From Tetzosporium hominis (GTDB lineage: Bacteria; Bacillota; Bacilli; Bacillales_A; Planococcaceae): DNA of 64,000 nucleotides. Made by a program: the position numbers and the translations under genes. This document shows, in pieces, positions 8,312 through 16,305 of this stretch (position 1 is the stretch's first letter; the number at the start of each line of letters is the position of its first letter). Below the pieces are notes generated by a model. It was not told where the DNA came from. It ran no database searches and saw only the letters and a program-made list of their open reading frames with translations. Location of the stretch: positions 62,010-126,009 of the forward strand of contig NZ_NOKQ01000217.1 in assembly GCF_002265435.1 (NCBI RefSeq), in the 5' to 3' direction.

Positions 8312-9663
8312 TGGAATACCTCCAGTAAGGAGCGCGCTTTGTGAAGCGTCTCTTCATATTCTTTTTGCGGGTCCGAGTCGTAGACGATTCCTGCGCCAGC
8401 TTGAATGTCGATGAAACCTTCTGTGATGACAGCAGTCCGAATCGCCAGTGCTGCGTCTAGATTGCCTGCTGCACTCAAATAGCCGACAGCTCCTGCGTAC
8501 ACACCACGTTGCACAGTCTCGAGTTCATTGATCAGCTGCATCGCTCGGATTTTAGGAGCTCCAGAGACAGTACCTGCTGGCAGGCAAGAAATAAGAGCGT
8601 CGAGCGGATGAATAGCAGGCTTCAAACGACCTTCCACTTCAGACACAAGATGCATGACATGCTGATAGCGTTCAATTTCCTGATACTTTGTCACTTTTAC
8701 CGTTCCAGCTTTGCTCAATCTCCCGACATCGTTACGGGCCAAGTCGACTAGCATGTCGTGTTCAGCACGTTCCTTTGTGTCCTGTAGTAAGTTACTAGCA
8801 TGTTCTTTATCTTCTGCAGGAGTGGCACCACGAGGACGCGTTCCTGCAATCGGATTGGTCTGGACGATGCCATCTTGGACGCGAACAAAGCTTTCCGGAG
8901 ACGCACCGAGTACTACGACGTCGTCAAAATCGATATAAAACATGTAGGGAGACGGGTTCACCCGACGAAGTTTTCTGTAATAAGCGAATGGTGTCTGTGC
9001 GATAGGTGCGGACAAACGCTGTGAAAGTACTAACTGAAAGATTTCGCCTTGTTGGATCCATTCTTTGGACTTCTCGACTCTCTGTAAAAAGACGTCCTGT
9101 GTTGTGTTTGACTGGAAAGTGAGCGGCAACGCTTCTTCAGGTAACTCGTCAGCAGGTGTCGTTTGAAGCTCGCTTGCTACACGTTCCACTTCGTGGGCGT
9201 CGCCTTCACTATTCAAAATGGTTACAGTATGAGTTTGGTGATCATAGACGACTACGGTTGGATACCATAAAAAGTAGATGTCTGGCAGTTGGCGCTCCTT
9301 TGGAAGCGGAATTCCTGTTGGCTCGTAATGACCAAGTACTTCGTATCCGATATAGCCGATGGCACCTGTAGAAAAAGGGAAAGGCCCGTCTGAAAGTGGT
9401 GCTGGCAACGCCTGCTTGAGTAGCGTCATCGCGTCACCGAAGACCGTTTCGCTAGTGCCGTTTGTAAAGTCTCGAATGCTTAGTGTGCCTTTATCTCCTC
9501 GGTATTCCTTAGAAGGCGTACATCCAATAAACGAATAACGACCACTTGCTTCGTGTTTCAACGAGCTCTCTAGCAAAAATTTCCGCTGGCCTTGAAGACG
9601 GTGGAAAATGGTGATGGGGGTAAGGGAGTCTCCGTTTAGAGACTTGTGAATGTAAGATGTCAT
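8308..9663 (-). CDS. trpE: Anthranilate synthase component I
   Basis: A 451-residue chorismate-binding enzyme and first step of the pathway. An LLESS motif at residues 30-34 is the conserved site for feedback inhibition by tryptophan. The catalytic domain shows SPSPYMFY, NPIAGTRPRG and PAGTVSGAPK. ATG 9663 follows the site GAGAGGAG by nine bases. It is the first gene of trpEGDCFBA, transcribed through the T-box leader just upstream. Confidence 0.97.
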   Translation of the reverse strand: MTSYIHKSLNGDSLTPITIFHRLQGQRKFLLESSLKHEASGRYSFIGCTPSKEYRGDKGTLSIRDFTNGTSETVFGDAMTLLKQALPAPLSDGPFPFSTGAIGYIGYEVLGHYEPTGIPLPKERQLPDIYFLWYPTVVVYDHQTHTVTILNSEGDAHEVERVASELQTTPADELPEEALPLTFQSNTTQDVFLQRVEKSKEWIQQGEIFQLVLSQRLSAPIAQTPFAYYRKLRRVNPSPYMFYIDFDDVVVLGASPESFVRVQDGIVQTNPIAGTRPRGATPAEDKEHASNLLQDTKERAEHDMLVDLARNDVGRLSKAGTVKVTKYQEIERYQHVMHLVSEVEGRLKPAIHPLDALISCLPAGTVSGAPKIRAMQLINELETVQRGVYAGAVGYLSAAGNLDAALAIRTAVITEGFIDIQAGAGIVYDSDPQKEYEETLHKARSLLEVFQ

Positions 9664-9672
9664 GGTTTGAAA

Positions 9673-9694
9673 CTCCTCTCGTCAAGGAGCAGAG
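9673..9694 (-). promoter_or_regulatory. Possible hairpin over the trpE ribosome binding site
   Basis: On the minus strand CTCCT pairs with AGGAG, which would hide the GAGAGGAG ribosome binding site. The overlapping CTCTGCTC (9687-9694) is complementary to GAGCAGAG, which occurs twice far upstream in the leader. Switching between the two pairings is an inference. Confidence 0.35.
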
Positions 9695-9697
9695 CAC

Positions 9698-9910
9698 AAA
9701 AAAGCCCCCCACAGGCAAAAGCCTGCAGAGGGCGAGTAATCGCGGTACCACCTCTGGTTTAGAGTCTGTTCGACTCTTTCTCCACATCCGCTAACGGGGA
9801 TGATCCGTTCTTCCTTTTCAGAAGACTCTCCAAAGTCCATTCCAGTCGCGTCTATGTCCGACTTGCACCACCCGTCGGCTCTCTTAGCATACACTGCGCT
9901 GTACTCTTCT
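9698..9910 (-). promoter_or_regulatory. T-box riboswitch (tryptophan) controlling trpEGDCFBA
   Basis: The leader shows the T-box parts in order on the minus strand: an AGTA motif near 9904; the stem I apical segment with GGTGCAA near 9871-9864; the specifier in GAATGGAC with TGG (Trp) at 9839-9837; the conserved AGGTGGTACCGCG at 9753-9741; and a terminator hairpin at 9733-9704 followed by six T. Uncharged tRNA-Trp should stabilise the antiterminator and switch the operon on. B. subtilis uses the TRAP protein for the same operon, so this is a different control logic. Confidence 0.95.
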
Positions 9911-9997
9911 TTGTCGAGGATTTCTCGGCTCTGCTCACTCAGCTATCTTAACTCTGCTCACGGGCGATGTCAGCTCTCCGACATCTTCTACCCATTC
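9911..9997 (-). promoter_or_regulatory. Extra leader segment before the T-box, GAG-rich
   Basis: About 90 nt of leader precede the T-box proper. They hold a hairpin (GATGTC with GACATC) and then a run of GAG or TAG triplets, several two bases apart, including the 10-bp direct repeat GTGAGCAGAG at 9961-9952 and 9938-9929. Standard T-boxes do not need this. It resembles a weak TRAP-type site, or a partner strand for CTCTGCTC before trpE. Confidence 0.4.
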
Positions 9998-10016
9998 CGA
10001 ACAAAAAGTTTCGTTT

Positions 10017-10045
10017 ATCTTATCGTGATTCCAAAGAGATGTCAA
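10017..10045 (-). promoter_or_regulatory. SigA promoter of the trp operon
   Basis: TTGACA (10045-10040), a 17-bp spacer and TAAGAT (10022-10017) on the minus strand, placing the transcript start near 10010. Confidence 0.85.
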
Positions 10046-10103
10046 TGAATACAAGTTCTAATTTTGGGGTACACAAGTAAATAAACAAAAATGAGGTGCA
10101 GAC

Positions 10104-10526
10104 ATGACAACGGCACTACTAGTGGTCGCGATTGGTTTTGTCTTAGCCAATCTGTATTATTTTTTTCGAAATAAAGCATTTAAGTATGGTCGAATGGACT
10201 TCATGCTTTTCGTCAATTTATTTTTAGTGATGGTTGGTATCTGGTTAGCTTTCGCCGGCATCTACTACGCTCTTTCCATGGACAAACCAGCAGTATTAGA
10301 GAATACGCAACCATTTGATCCAGTAGAGGTTACTTGGTCCAATATGATTTATTTCAGCGGAGTTACGTTGTTATCGATCGGATATGGAGATATGGTTCCC
10401 ACTGGAATTGCCAAATTTTTCGCTTTACTAGAAGCCGGTCTCGGCCTTTTGTTACCAGCAGCCTTTTTTATTCAGTCCTTGCAACCTCGCGCAGTTGATC
10501 AACCAATAAAGCGTAATACGGACTAG
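10104..10526 (+). CDS. Two-TM potassium channel family protein
   Basis: A 140-residue protein with hydrophobic segments at about residues 3-20, 32-55 and 108-125, and a pore loop TLLSIGYGDMVPTG containing the GYGD selectivity filter of K+ channels. It matches the Ion_trans_2 pore module and has no visible cytosolic RCK domain. The ribosome binding site is GAGGTG. Its 3' end overlaps the convergent BtuF-like gene by 59 bp. Gating and physiological role are not visible from the sequence. Confidence 0.85.
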   Translation: MTTALLVVAIGFVLANLYYFFRNKAFKYGRMDFMLFVNLFLVMVGIWLAFAGIYYALSMDKPAVLENTQPFDPVEVTWSNMIYFSGVTLLSIGYGDMVPTGIAKFFALLEAGLGLLLPAAFFIQSLQPRAVDQPIKRNTD

Positions 10527-11268
10527 CTTCAAGCATTTTCGAGCCGTACCAGAACATCTCGCCGTCAACTAACAGACTCGGTGTGTCAGGCAAGATGGTA
10601 GCGAGCTCTTTCTGATGTTTTTCTGAGAACGGAAAAGGTTCGGAACTCAATAGGATTGCATCTGGTGAAAGCTCTTTAAGCAATTCTGGTGTCAAAGCTG
10701 GATATCTGCCTTCTAAATGTTTTGCAGCATTGTCAAGTCCTAAATGTTCCAGAACAGACTGAATATATGTCGTGTTCCCGACTACCATGTAGGGCTTTCG
10801 CCAAATAAAATACAGAACGCGTGAGTTTTGAAGTTTTGGTAGACGTTCAAAGGCGAGTTTCGCGTCGCTTGCAATTGTTTTCGCTTGTTCGAGGTGGCCA
10901 GTCACTTCACCGAGATCCTGAATCAGGCGGTAGGAATGCTCAATGGTTTGAACTTCAAACACGAAGACTGGAGCGATTTCTGAAAGAGCTTCTACGGTCT
11001 CTCTAGTATTCTCTTCTTTCTCAGCAAAAATCAGATCTGGTTTAAGGTCACGTACCTTATCGATGCTGACATCTTTTGTGCCACCGACATGAGGGAGGCT
11101 TTCGACTTCGTCTTTTGGAAAGATACAAAATTTGGTGCGTCCCACTACCTGCTCAGCTGCTCCAATCGCGAATAGGGTTTCTGTAATGGCAGGGCAGATA
11201 GAGATGATCCGTTTTGGTGAATCGGGAATCTTTATTTCCCTATTCAAATGGTCAATAAACGTGTTCAT
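10468..11268 (-). CDS. BtuF/TroA-type metal or cobalamin-binding protein without signal peptide
   Basis: A 266-residue periplasmic-binding-protein fold (PF01497 type) with the usual motifs PKRIISICPAITETLFAIGA and KPDLIFAEKEEN. ATG 11268 has a good AAGGAG site nine bases upstream, so the longer frame from 11319 is not used. There is no signal peptide or lipobox and no permease or ATPase beside it. It therefore looks like a cytosolic stand-alone member of the helical-backbone receptor family, often labelled cobalamin-binding. The true ligand is unknown. Confidence 0.8.
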   Translation of the reverse strand: MNTFIDHLNREIKIPDSPKRIISICPAITETLFAIGAAEQVVGRTKFCIFPKDEVESLPHVGGTKDVSIDKVRDLKPDLIFAEKEENTRETVEALSEIAPVFVFEVQTIEHSYRLIQDLGEVTGHLEQAKTIASDAKLAFERLPKLQNSRVLYFIWRKPYMVVGNTTYIQSVLEHLGLDNAAKHLEGRYPALTPELLKELSPDAILLSSEPFPFSEKHQKELATILPDTPSLLVDGEMFWYGSKMLEASPYYALLVDQLREVARTE

Positions 11269-11418
11269 CGAAAAAAACTCCTTTTTTATGTTTAAGTATA
11301 CCGAAATCAGGGTAAACAAGTCTTGGTGAGGATTTTTATCTAGCCTGATTTTTCCTCAACTGCATCGGCAAAAAACAAAAATCTCCGGGCAATGAAAAAT
11401 TCGAAGGAGCTACTAAAC

Positions 11419-11985
11419 ATGAACTGGTATACAAAGTTGAATCAATATTTCCCTGTAGAAGAAATGAAGTCACGTGAACATATGGAAACCTTACTCGAAG
11501 AAAAAGGGAAAGTGTACCGTAAAGATGAAGGTCCGAAACATGTCTTGATGTATGTAGAATTTGAAGACTTCATCTTCGTTGATTACCTATTTGTTTCGAA
11601 AGAAGCACGCGGTGAAGGACTAGGGAAGAAATTACTTGAAAAATTGAAAGCTAAGGGTAAAACTATCTTATTAGAAGTCGAGCCTGTGAGTTATGAAGAT
11701 ACAGATACAGAAAAGCGTCTACGATTTTATGCGCGTGAAGGCTTTGAACACGCGACACAAATCGGCTACAACCGCCGTTCATTAGCAACTGGTGAGAATA
11801 CAGTACTTGAAATTCTTTACTGGACGCCAGAACCTCGTGATGAAAAAGAAGTCTACGAGGCTATGAAATGGACGTATGAAAATATTCATACGTATAAAGA
11901 CGAAGAATTTTATGGTGAATCGTATGATCCGACGAACAAAGTCTTAACATTCTTAACTGAGAAAAAAGATTCTATTTTAGATTAA
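11419..11985 (+). CDS. GNAT family N-acetyltransferase
   Basis: A 188-residue protein with a GNAT core: FVDYLFVSKEARGEGLGKKLLEKL holds the acetyl-CoA loop (RGEGLGK), followed by the strand TILLEVEPV and the YAREGFEHATQIGY motif. ATG 11419 has AAGGAG nine bases upstream, whereas the in-frame ATG 11392 has none. The C-terminal extension of about 60 residues is acidic and aromatic. The acetyl acceptor is unknown. A terminator follows directly, so it is a single-gene unit. Confidence 0.85.
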   Translation: MNWYTKLNQYFPVEEMKSREHMETLLEEKGKVYRKDEGPKHVLMYVEFEDFIFVDYLFVSKEARGEGLGKKLLEKLKAKGKTILLEVEPVSYEDTDTEKRLRFYAREGFEHATQIGYNRRSLATGENTVLEILYWTPEPRDEKEVYEAMKWTYENIHTYKDEEFYGESYDPTNKVLTFLTEKKDSILD

Positions 11986-11994
11986 GAAGCCGAG

Positions 11995-12023
11995 CCTGCC
12001 CTAAAAAAGGGCAGGTTCCTTTT
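11995..12023 (+). terminator. Terminator after the GNAT gene
   Basis: CCTGCCCT and AGGGCAGG form the stem, followed by TTCCTTTT. Confidence 0.8.
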
Positions 12024-12031
12024 AAAACTAA

Positions 12032-12064
12032 TATCTTGAATTCGAGATAAATATCCGGTATACT
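12032..12064 (+). promoter_or_regulatory. MhqR-type operator overlapping the dioxygenase promoter
   Basis: TATCTTGAATTCGAGATA (12032-12049) is an inverted repeat with 9-base arms and one mismatch, matching the known MhqR operator of B. subtilis. It overlaps the -35 TTGAAT (12036-12041); 17 bp further is TATACT (12059-12064). Repression relieved by quinones or electrophiles is inferred. Confidence 0.8.
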
Positions 12065-12097
12065 CGATTTATATAATAGAAGAGGAGGCACCAACCA

Positions 12098-13081
12098 ATG
12101 AATGAATTAAAAGGAATCCACCACGTAACCGCAATTACCAGCAGTGCCGAAAAGAACTATGAATTTTTTACGTATGTGCTTGGCATGCGTCTTGTCAAAA
12201 AAACGGTGAACCAAGATGATATTCAGACGTACCATTTATTCTTCGCGGACGATCGCGGCAGTGCAGGTACGGATATGACCTTCTTTGATTTCCCTGGAAT
12301 TCAAAAAGGCTCACACGGAACGAATGAAATTTACCGCACGTCTTTTCGAGTGCCGACAGACGCAGCGCTTGACTATTGGGTAAAACGCTTCGACCGTTTA
12401 GGTGTGAAAAACAGCGGTATTGAAACGACGTTTGGCAGACAAGTTGTGAAATTTGCCGACTTCGATGATCAGCGTTACCAGCTGATTTCAGATGAAAACA
12501 ACGAAGGTGTAGCTTCTGGAACACCGTGGCAGAACGGCCCGATTCCACTTGAGTTTGCAATCACTGGACTTGGACCTATCGTGTTCCGCTACGACCGTGT
12601 GGACTTCTTAAAAGAGATGCTCGACAAAGTATTAGGATTCCGTGAAGTAGCTACAGAAGGCGATATTACATGGATGGAAGTAGGCGAGGGAGGAAATGGA
12701 GCAGCAGTGATCATTGAGAAGAACGTGATCTTGCCACCTGGACGACAAGGTTTTGGTACTGTCCACCACGTAGCATTCCGTGTGGAAGACAGAGACGCTT
12801 TGAACTTCTGGATTGACCGCTTGAATCAAATCGGCATTCCTTCTTCTGGCTACGTCGATCGTTTCTACTTTGAATCGTTGTATGCACGCATTGCACCACC
12901 ATTACTGTTTGAGTTTGCAACAGACGGTCCTGGATTTATGGATGATGAGCCGTATGAGACATTAGGGGAAAAACTTGCATTGCCGCCGAAATTTGAAGGT
13001 CGTCGTGACCAGATCGAAAAGCTTGTGCGCCCAATAGATACAGTACGGAGCACGAAAGATATTCAAAAAGAATACGAATAA
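12098..13081 (+). CDS. MhqO-like ring-cleaving dioxygenase (VOC family)
   Basis: A 327-residue protein of two vicinal-oxygen-chelate modules: GIHHVTAITSSAEKNYEFF near the start and GTVHHVAFRVEDRD in the second half, the latter with metal-ligand histidines and the FESLYARI segment that carries a glutamate ligand. This layout is that of MhqA/MhqO, which open hydroquinones or catechols and protect against electrophiles. The MhqR-like operator in the promoter supports the assignment. The ribosome binding site is GAGGAGG and the gene is monocistronic between two terminators. Confidence 0.88.
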   Translation: MNELKGIHHVTAITSSAEKNYEFFTYVLGMRLVKKTVNQDDIQTYHLFFADDRGSAGTDMTFFDFPGIQKGSHGTNEIYRTSFRVPTDAALDYWVKRFDRLGVKNSGIETTFGRQVVKFADFDDQRYQLISDENNEGVASGTPWQNGPIPLEFAITGLGPIVFRYDRVDFLKEMLDKVLGFREVATEGDITWMEVGEGGNGAAVIIEKNVILPPGRQGFGTVHHVAFRVEDRDALNFWIDRLNQIGIPSSGYVDRFYFESLYARIAPPLLFEFATDGPGFMDDEPYETLGEKLALPPKFEGRRDQIEKLVRPIDTVRSTKDIQKEYE

Positions 13082-13085
13082 TTGG

Positions 13086-13117
13086 CTAGCTTTCCCTTAA
13101 GGGAAAGCTAGTTTTTT
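13086..13117 (+). terminator. Terminator after the MhqO-like gene
   Basis: A perfect 11-bp stem (CTAGCTTTCCC with GGGAAAGCTAG), a TTAA loop and six T. Confidence 0.92.
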
Positions 13118-13124
13118 CTTTAGT

Positions 13125-13229
13125 AGAAAGGAATTCGTAATTTGCGTAAAGGAACTCCAAATCTGCTTAATAGCTTCTCGAATTTGTCTAAAAGAACTCC
13201 AAATTTGTCGATGAACTTCCGCTCAGCCA
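13125..13229. repeat. Degenerate 21-bp repeat array, locus A (five units)
   Basis: Five units start at 13125, 13146, 13167, 13188 and 13209, exactly 21 bp apart. The best pair shares the core AAGGAACTCCAAATCTG or AAGAACTCCAAATTTG; the other units are more diverged. The array lies between the convergent terminators of the MhqO-like gene and hmoB and contains no ORF. Confidence 0.75.
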
Positions 13230-13241
13230 ACCACGGCGACT

Positions 13242-13273
13242 AAAAAACCACACTTCCGCAAAGAAGTGTGGTT
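13242..13273 (-). terminator. Terminator after hmoB
   Basis: On the minus strand AACCACACTT pairs with AAGTGTGGTT, followed by six T. Confidence 0.85.
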
Positions 13274-13278
13274 AGAAC

Positions 13279-13749
<471 letters not shown>

Positions 13750-14934
13750 TTATCCAACTTCAATCGGTTGGAGTGTTTTTAATGCTTCCAGTGCTTGTTT
13801 CAACATTTCTACATCTTTTACCAAGGCAATTCGTGCAAACCCATCGCCTTCTGTACCAAAGATAGATCCTGGTACCATTACAACACCAGTTTCCCGCAAA
13901 ACGTGGAATACAAACTCGGTGTCTTTCATCGGGTAAGGATAAGCTGCCCAGATGAACATGCCTCCGTTAGAAGGCGCAACTTTCCAACCAAGCTCTTCAA
14001 GTCCTTGTTTTAATACTTGATGACGCTCTGAGAACACACGGCGCAGATTGTCTGTGATTTCATCCGCGTGAGAAAGAGCCGTAATGGCTGCTTCTTGGAT
14101 CGGTTCAAAAATACCGTAGTCGAGATGGGATTTCAAACTTTTGATTACGGCAATCAGATCAGCATTTCCTGCGATGTAGGCAATGCGTGCTCCAGCTAAA
14201 CTAAAGGTTTTGGACAGGGAATTGATTTCGAGTCCCACTTCTTTGGCACCAGGAGTCGCCAAGAAACTTTTCGGACCGCTTCCATCAAAATAAAATTCAG
14301 CGTACGCGGCGTCGTGCACAACGATGATATTGTGTTTTTCAGCAAAAGCTACGACATCTTTGAAGAAGGTTTCGCTTGGAAGTGCCGGAACCGGATTGCC
14401 TGGTAAGTTTAAAATGAGTAGTTTTGCTTGATCCGCAATGTCATCCGGAATCGAAGCGATGTCTGGTAAGAATCCGTTCTCTTCATCCAGAGAGAGGTAG
14501 TAAGGCGTTGCACCAGCTACATGGATTCCTGCATCATAGGCAACGTAAGCCGGATTGGTTGTCAAAACGATGTCTCCTTCGTTGCAAAACGCAAGAGGGA
14601 GGTGGACGAGTCCTTCCTGTGAGCCCATCGTCTGAATGATTTCTGTTTCAGGGTCTAGAGTGACGCCCATACGATTCTTATAGTAAGTAGCGACTGCTTC
14701 GTAAAAACGGGACGTCCCGGTCAATGTATAGCCATAAGAAGTGGCAAGCGCACTTTTCTCTGAGAGAGTCTGTCGGACTGCTTCTGCTGGAGGAAGATCG
14801 GGGCTGCCTAAACTTAGGTCATAAACTGGTAAGTCGTTTGAAACTCGGACAGTCGCGGCTTTTTTCAGTTCTCCAAAAATTGATGTAGGGAAGCGTTCCA
14901 TTCGTGTTGCGGGTTGAAAATTCACATGCGTCAC
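13750..14934 (-). CDS. PLP-dependent aminotransferase (class I/II)
   Basis: A 394-residue fold-type I aminotransferase. The PLP lysine is in NSLSKTFSLAGARIAY, and LSLGSPDLPP, LILNLPGNP and VHDAAYAEF are the usual substrate and cofactor segments. It resembles enzymes annotated as LL-diaminopimelate aminotransferase or aminotransferase A in Bacillales, but substrate cannot be read from sequence. The organism makes lysine by the acetylase branch (dapH-dapL at 35-37 kb), so an N-acetyl-diaminopimelate role is possible but unproven. The ribosome binding site is AAGGAG. Confidence 0.85.
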   Translation of the reverse strand: MTHVNFQPATRMERFPTSIFGELKKAATVRVSNDLPVYDLSLGSPDLPPAEAVRQTLSEKSALATSYGYTLTGTSRFYEAVATYYKNRMGVTLDPETEIIQTMGSQEGLVHLPLAFCNEGDIVLTTNPAYVAYDAGIHVAGATPYYLSLDEENGFLPDIASIPDDIADQAKLLILNLPGNPVPALPSETFFKDVVAFAEKHNIIVVHDAAYAEFYFDGSGPKSFLATPGAKEVGLEINSLSKTFSLAGARIAYIAGNADLIAVIKSLKSHLDYGIFEPIQEAAITALSHADEITDNLRRVFSERHQVLKQGLEELGWKVAPSNGGMFIWAAYPYPMKDTEFVFHVLRETGVVMVPGSIFGTEGDGFARIALVKDVEMLKQALEALKTLQPIEVG

Positions 14935-15003
14935 TCCTTAACTGATTGGATAAAATACCTTCTCAGTATAGCACGGGTTGTATTGTGTAGACGTACATCT
15001 GTG

Positions 15004-16305
15004 TTATTTTATAGCCTTATTAGCTTTTAGTGCACGTTCGCGAGCTTCTTTGTGGTCGACAATCGGTTCTAGATCTTGATTGGCTTTCCAGTGATGAACA
15101 TACTCTTCATGCTTATCAAACTTTTCAAGTTGCGTCGTGGGGTTAAAGATTCGGAAGTAGGGAGCAGCATCAATGCCTGTTCCAGCAACCCATTGCCAAC
15201 CCATCCCGTTATTTGCCTCATCGTAATCAACGAGTGTCTCTTTGAACCACTCAGCGCCCCATTGCCATGGCAGGAGAAGATGCTTCGTCAAGAAGGAAGC
15301 GGCGACCATTCGAACACGGTTGTGCATCCAGCCTGTTTCCCAGAGTTGTTTCATCCCTGCGTCGACAAGAGGGTAGCCAGTCTCGCCACGCTTCCACTTT
15401 TCGAAATCGGCTTGACTATCTCGCCAAGAAAACTTTTCAAACTCCGAACGCAGTGCCTTCGTCTCAAGCGTGGGGTGTTGCATCAACTGACGCTTAGCAA
15501 ACTCCCGCCACACCAGTTGCCTTAAGTAGGGTTCAGCATTCTTTTCACGTTTTGCAGCGTAATAGACCGCTCGTACGCTGAGATTGCCCCATGTTAAGTA
15601 TGGAGAAATCTCAGAGGTTGCCTGTGCGTCAGGGAAGTCTCGCATCTTTTTATAAGCCTCGATATCGGATTTCGCGAACTGTTGAAACTTTGCAATTCCT
15701 GCTTTTTCTCCAGGGGACCAGTGGCTTGCAAACTTCTTTGTCCATGGATGATCGGGGAGGAGCTCTAATTCCTCGATTGTTAGTAAAGCTTCAGTGCGAA
15801 TCCCTTGCCACTCTTCAGGCATCGCAATAGGGCGTTTCACCGTCTCTTGCTGCGACCGTTTGTAGAATGGCGTAAAGATGGAATACGGGTCTCCGTTTTC
15901 TTTAGTCAGTTCATGGTGCGGAAACAACAGGTCTCCGTCCAGTGCTTGATAGGAGATGGACTTTGTATCTAGAGATTTCTTCACAGCAAGTTCTACTTTC
16001 CGTTCATCCGTTGCATAACTGTCATTCCAGAGCACTTGGTCGCAGCTGTAATCCTCAACAAGTTTTGGTATACAGGTTGTTGGGTCTACATCCGTTACTA
16101 GTAGTGTAATGCCTTTATCATGAAGCGTACTTTTTAGTTCCCTCAGGGATTCTTCAAGCCACCAGCAGGATGCCTCGAGTTTCCGCATCTCAGGAGACAC
16201 AGTGAAAAGAGCCAGCACACGGCCATCATGACCGGCTTGTGCTAGCGCTGGGTGATCGTGAAGACGAAGGTCACGACGAAACCAGACGAGGGAGCGTTTA
16301 CTCAT
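15004..16305 (-). CDS. phr: Deoxyribodipyrimidine photolyase (class I)
   Basis: A 433-residue light-driven repair enzyme for cyclobutane pyrimidine dimers. The N-terminal antenna domain begins SLVWFRRDLRLHDHPAL. The FAD domain shows TGYPLVDAGMKQLWETGWMHNR, WQWGAEWF and the electron-transfer region NNGMGWQWVAGTGIDAAPYFRIFNP. ATG 16305 overlaps the end of the upstream ABC ATPase gene by 8 bp, and GAAGG lies upstream; the longer frame from 16353 lies inside that gene. It is the last gene of a four-gene operon facing a CarH-like regulator, which fits light or UV control. Confidence 0.94.
   Translation of the reverse strand: MSKRSLVWFRRDLRLHDHPALAQAGHDGRVLALFTVSPEMRKLEASCWWLEESLRELKSTLHDKGITLLVTDVDPTTCIPKLVEDYSCDQVLWNDSYATDERKVELAVKKSLDTKSISYQALDGDLLFPHHELTKENGDPYSIFTPFYKRSQQETVKRPIAMPEEWQGIRTEALLTIEELELLPDHPWTKKFASHWSPGEKAGIAKFQQFAKSDIEAYKKMRDFPDAQATSEISPYLTWGNLSVRAVYYAAKREKNAEPYLRQLVWREFAKRQLMQHPTLETKALRSEFEKFSWRDSQADFEKWKRGETGYPLVDAGMKQLWETGWMHNRVRMVAASFLTKHLLLPWQWGAEWFKETLVDYDEANNGMGWQWVAGTGIDAAPYFRIFNPTTQLEKFDKHEEYVHHWKANQDLEPIVDHKEARERALKANKAIK

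Noticed and set aside
9911-9997. True TRAP binding site before trpE
   Set aside because: Only some of the GAG/TAG triplets have the 2-3 base spacing and fewer than eleven regular repeats are present. Kept only as a possibility within a finding.
13125-13229. CRISPR array
   Set aside because: Units are only 21 bp, are degenerate and abut without spacers of constant length, and there are no cas genes in the window. The same holds for the arrays at 22.9, 34.3 and 37.3 kb.
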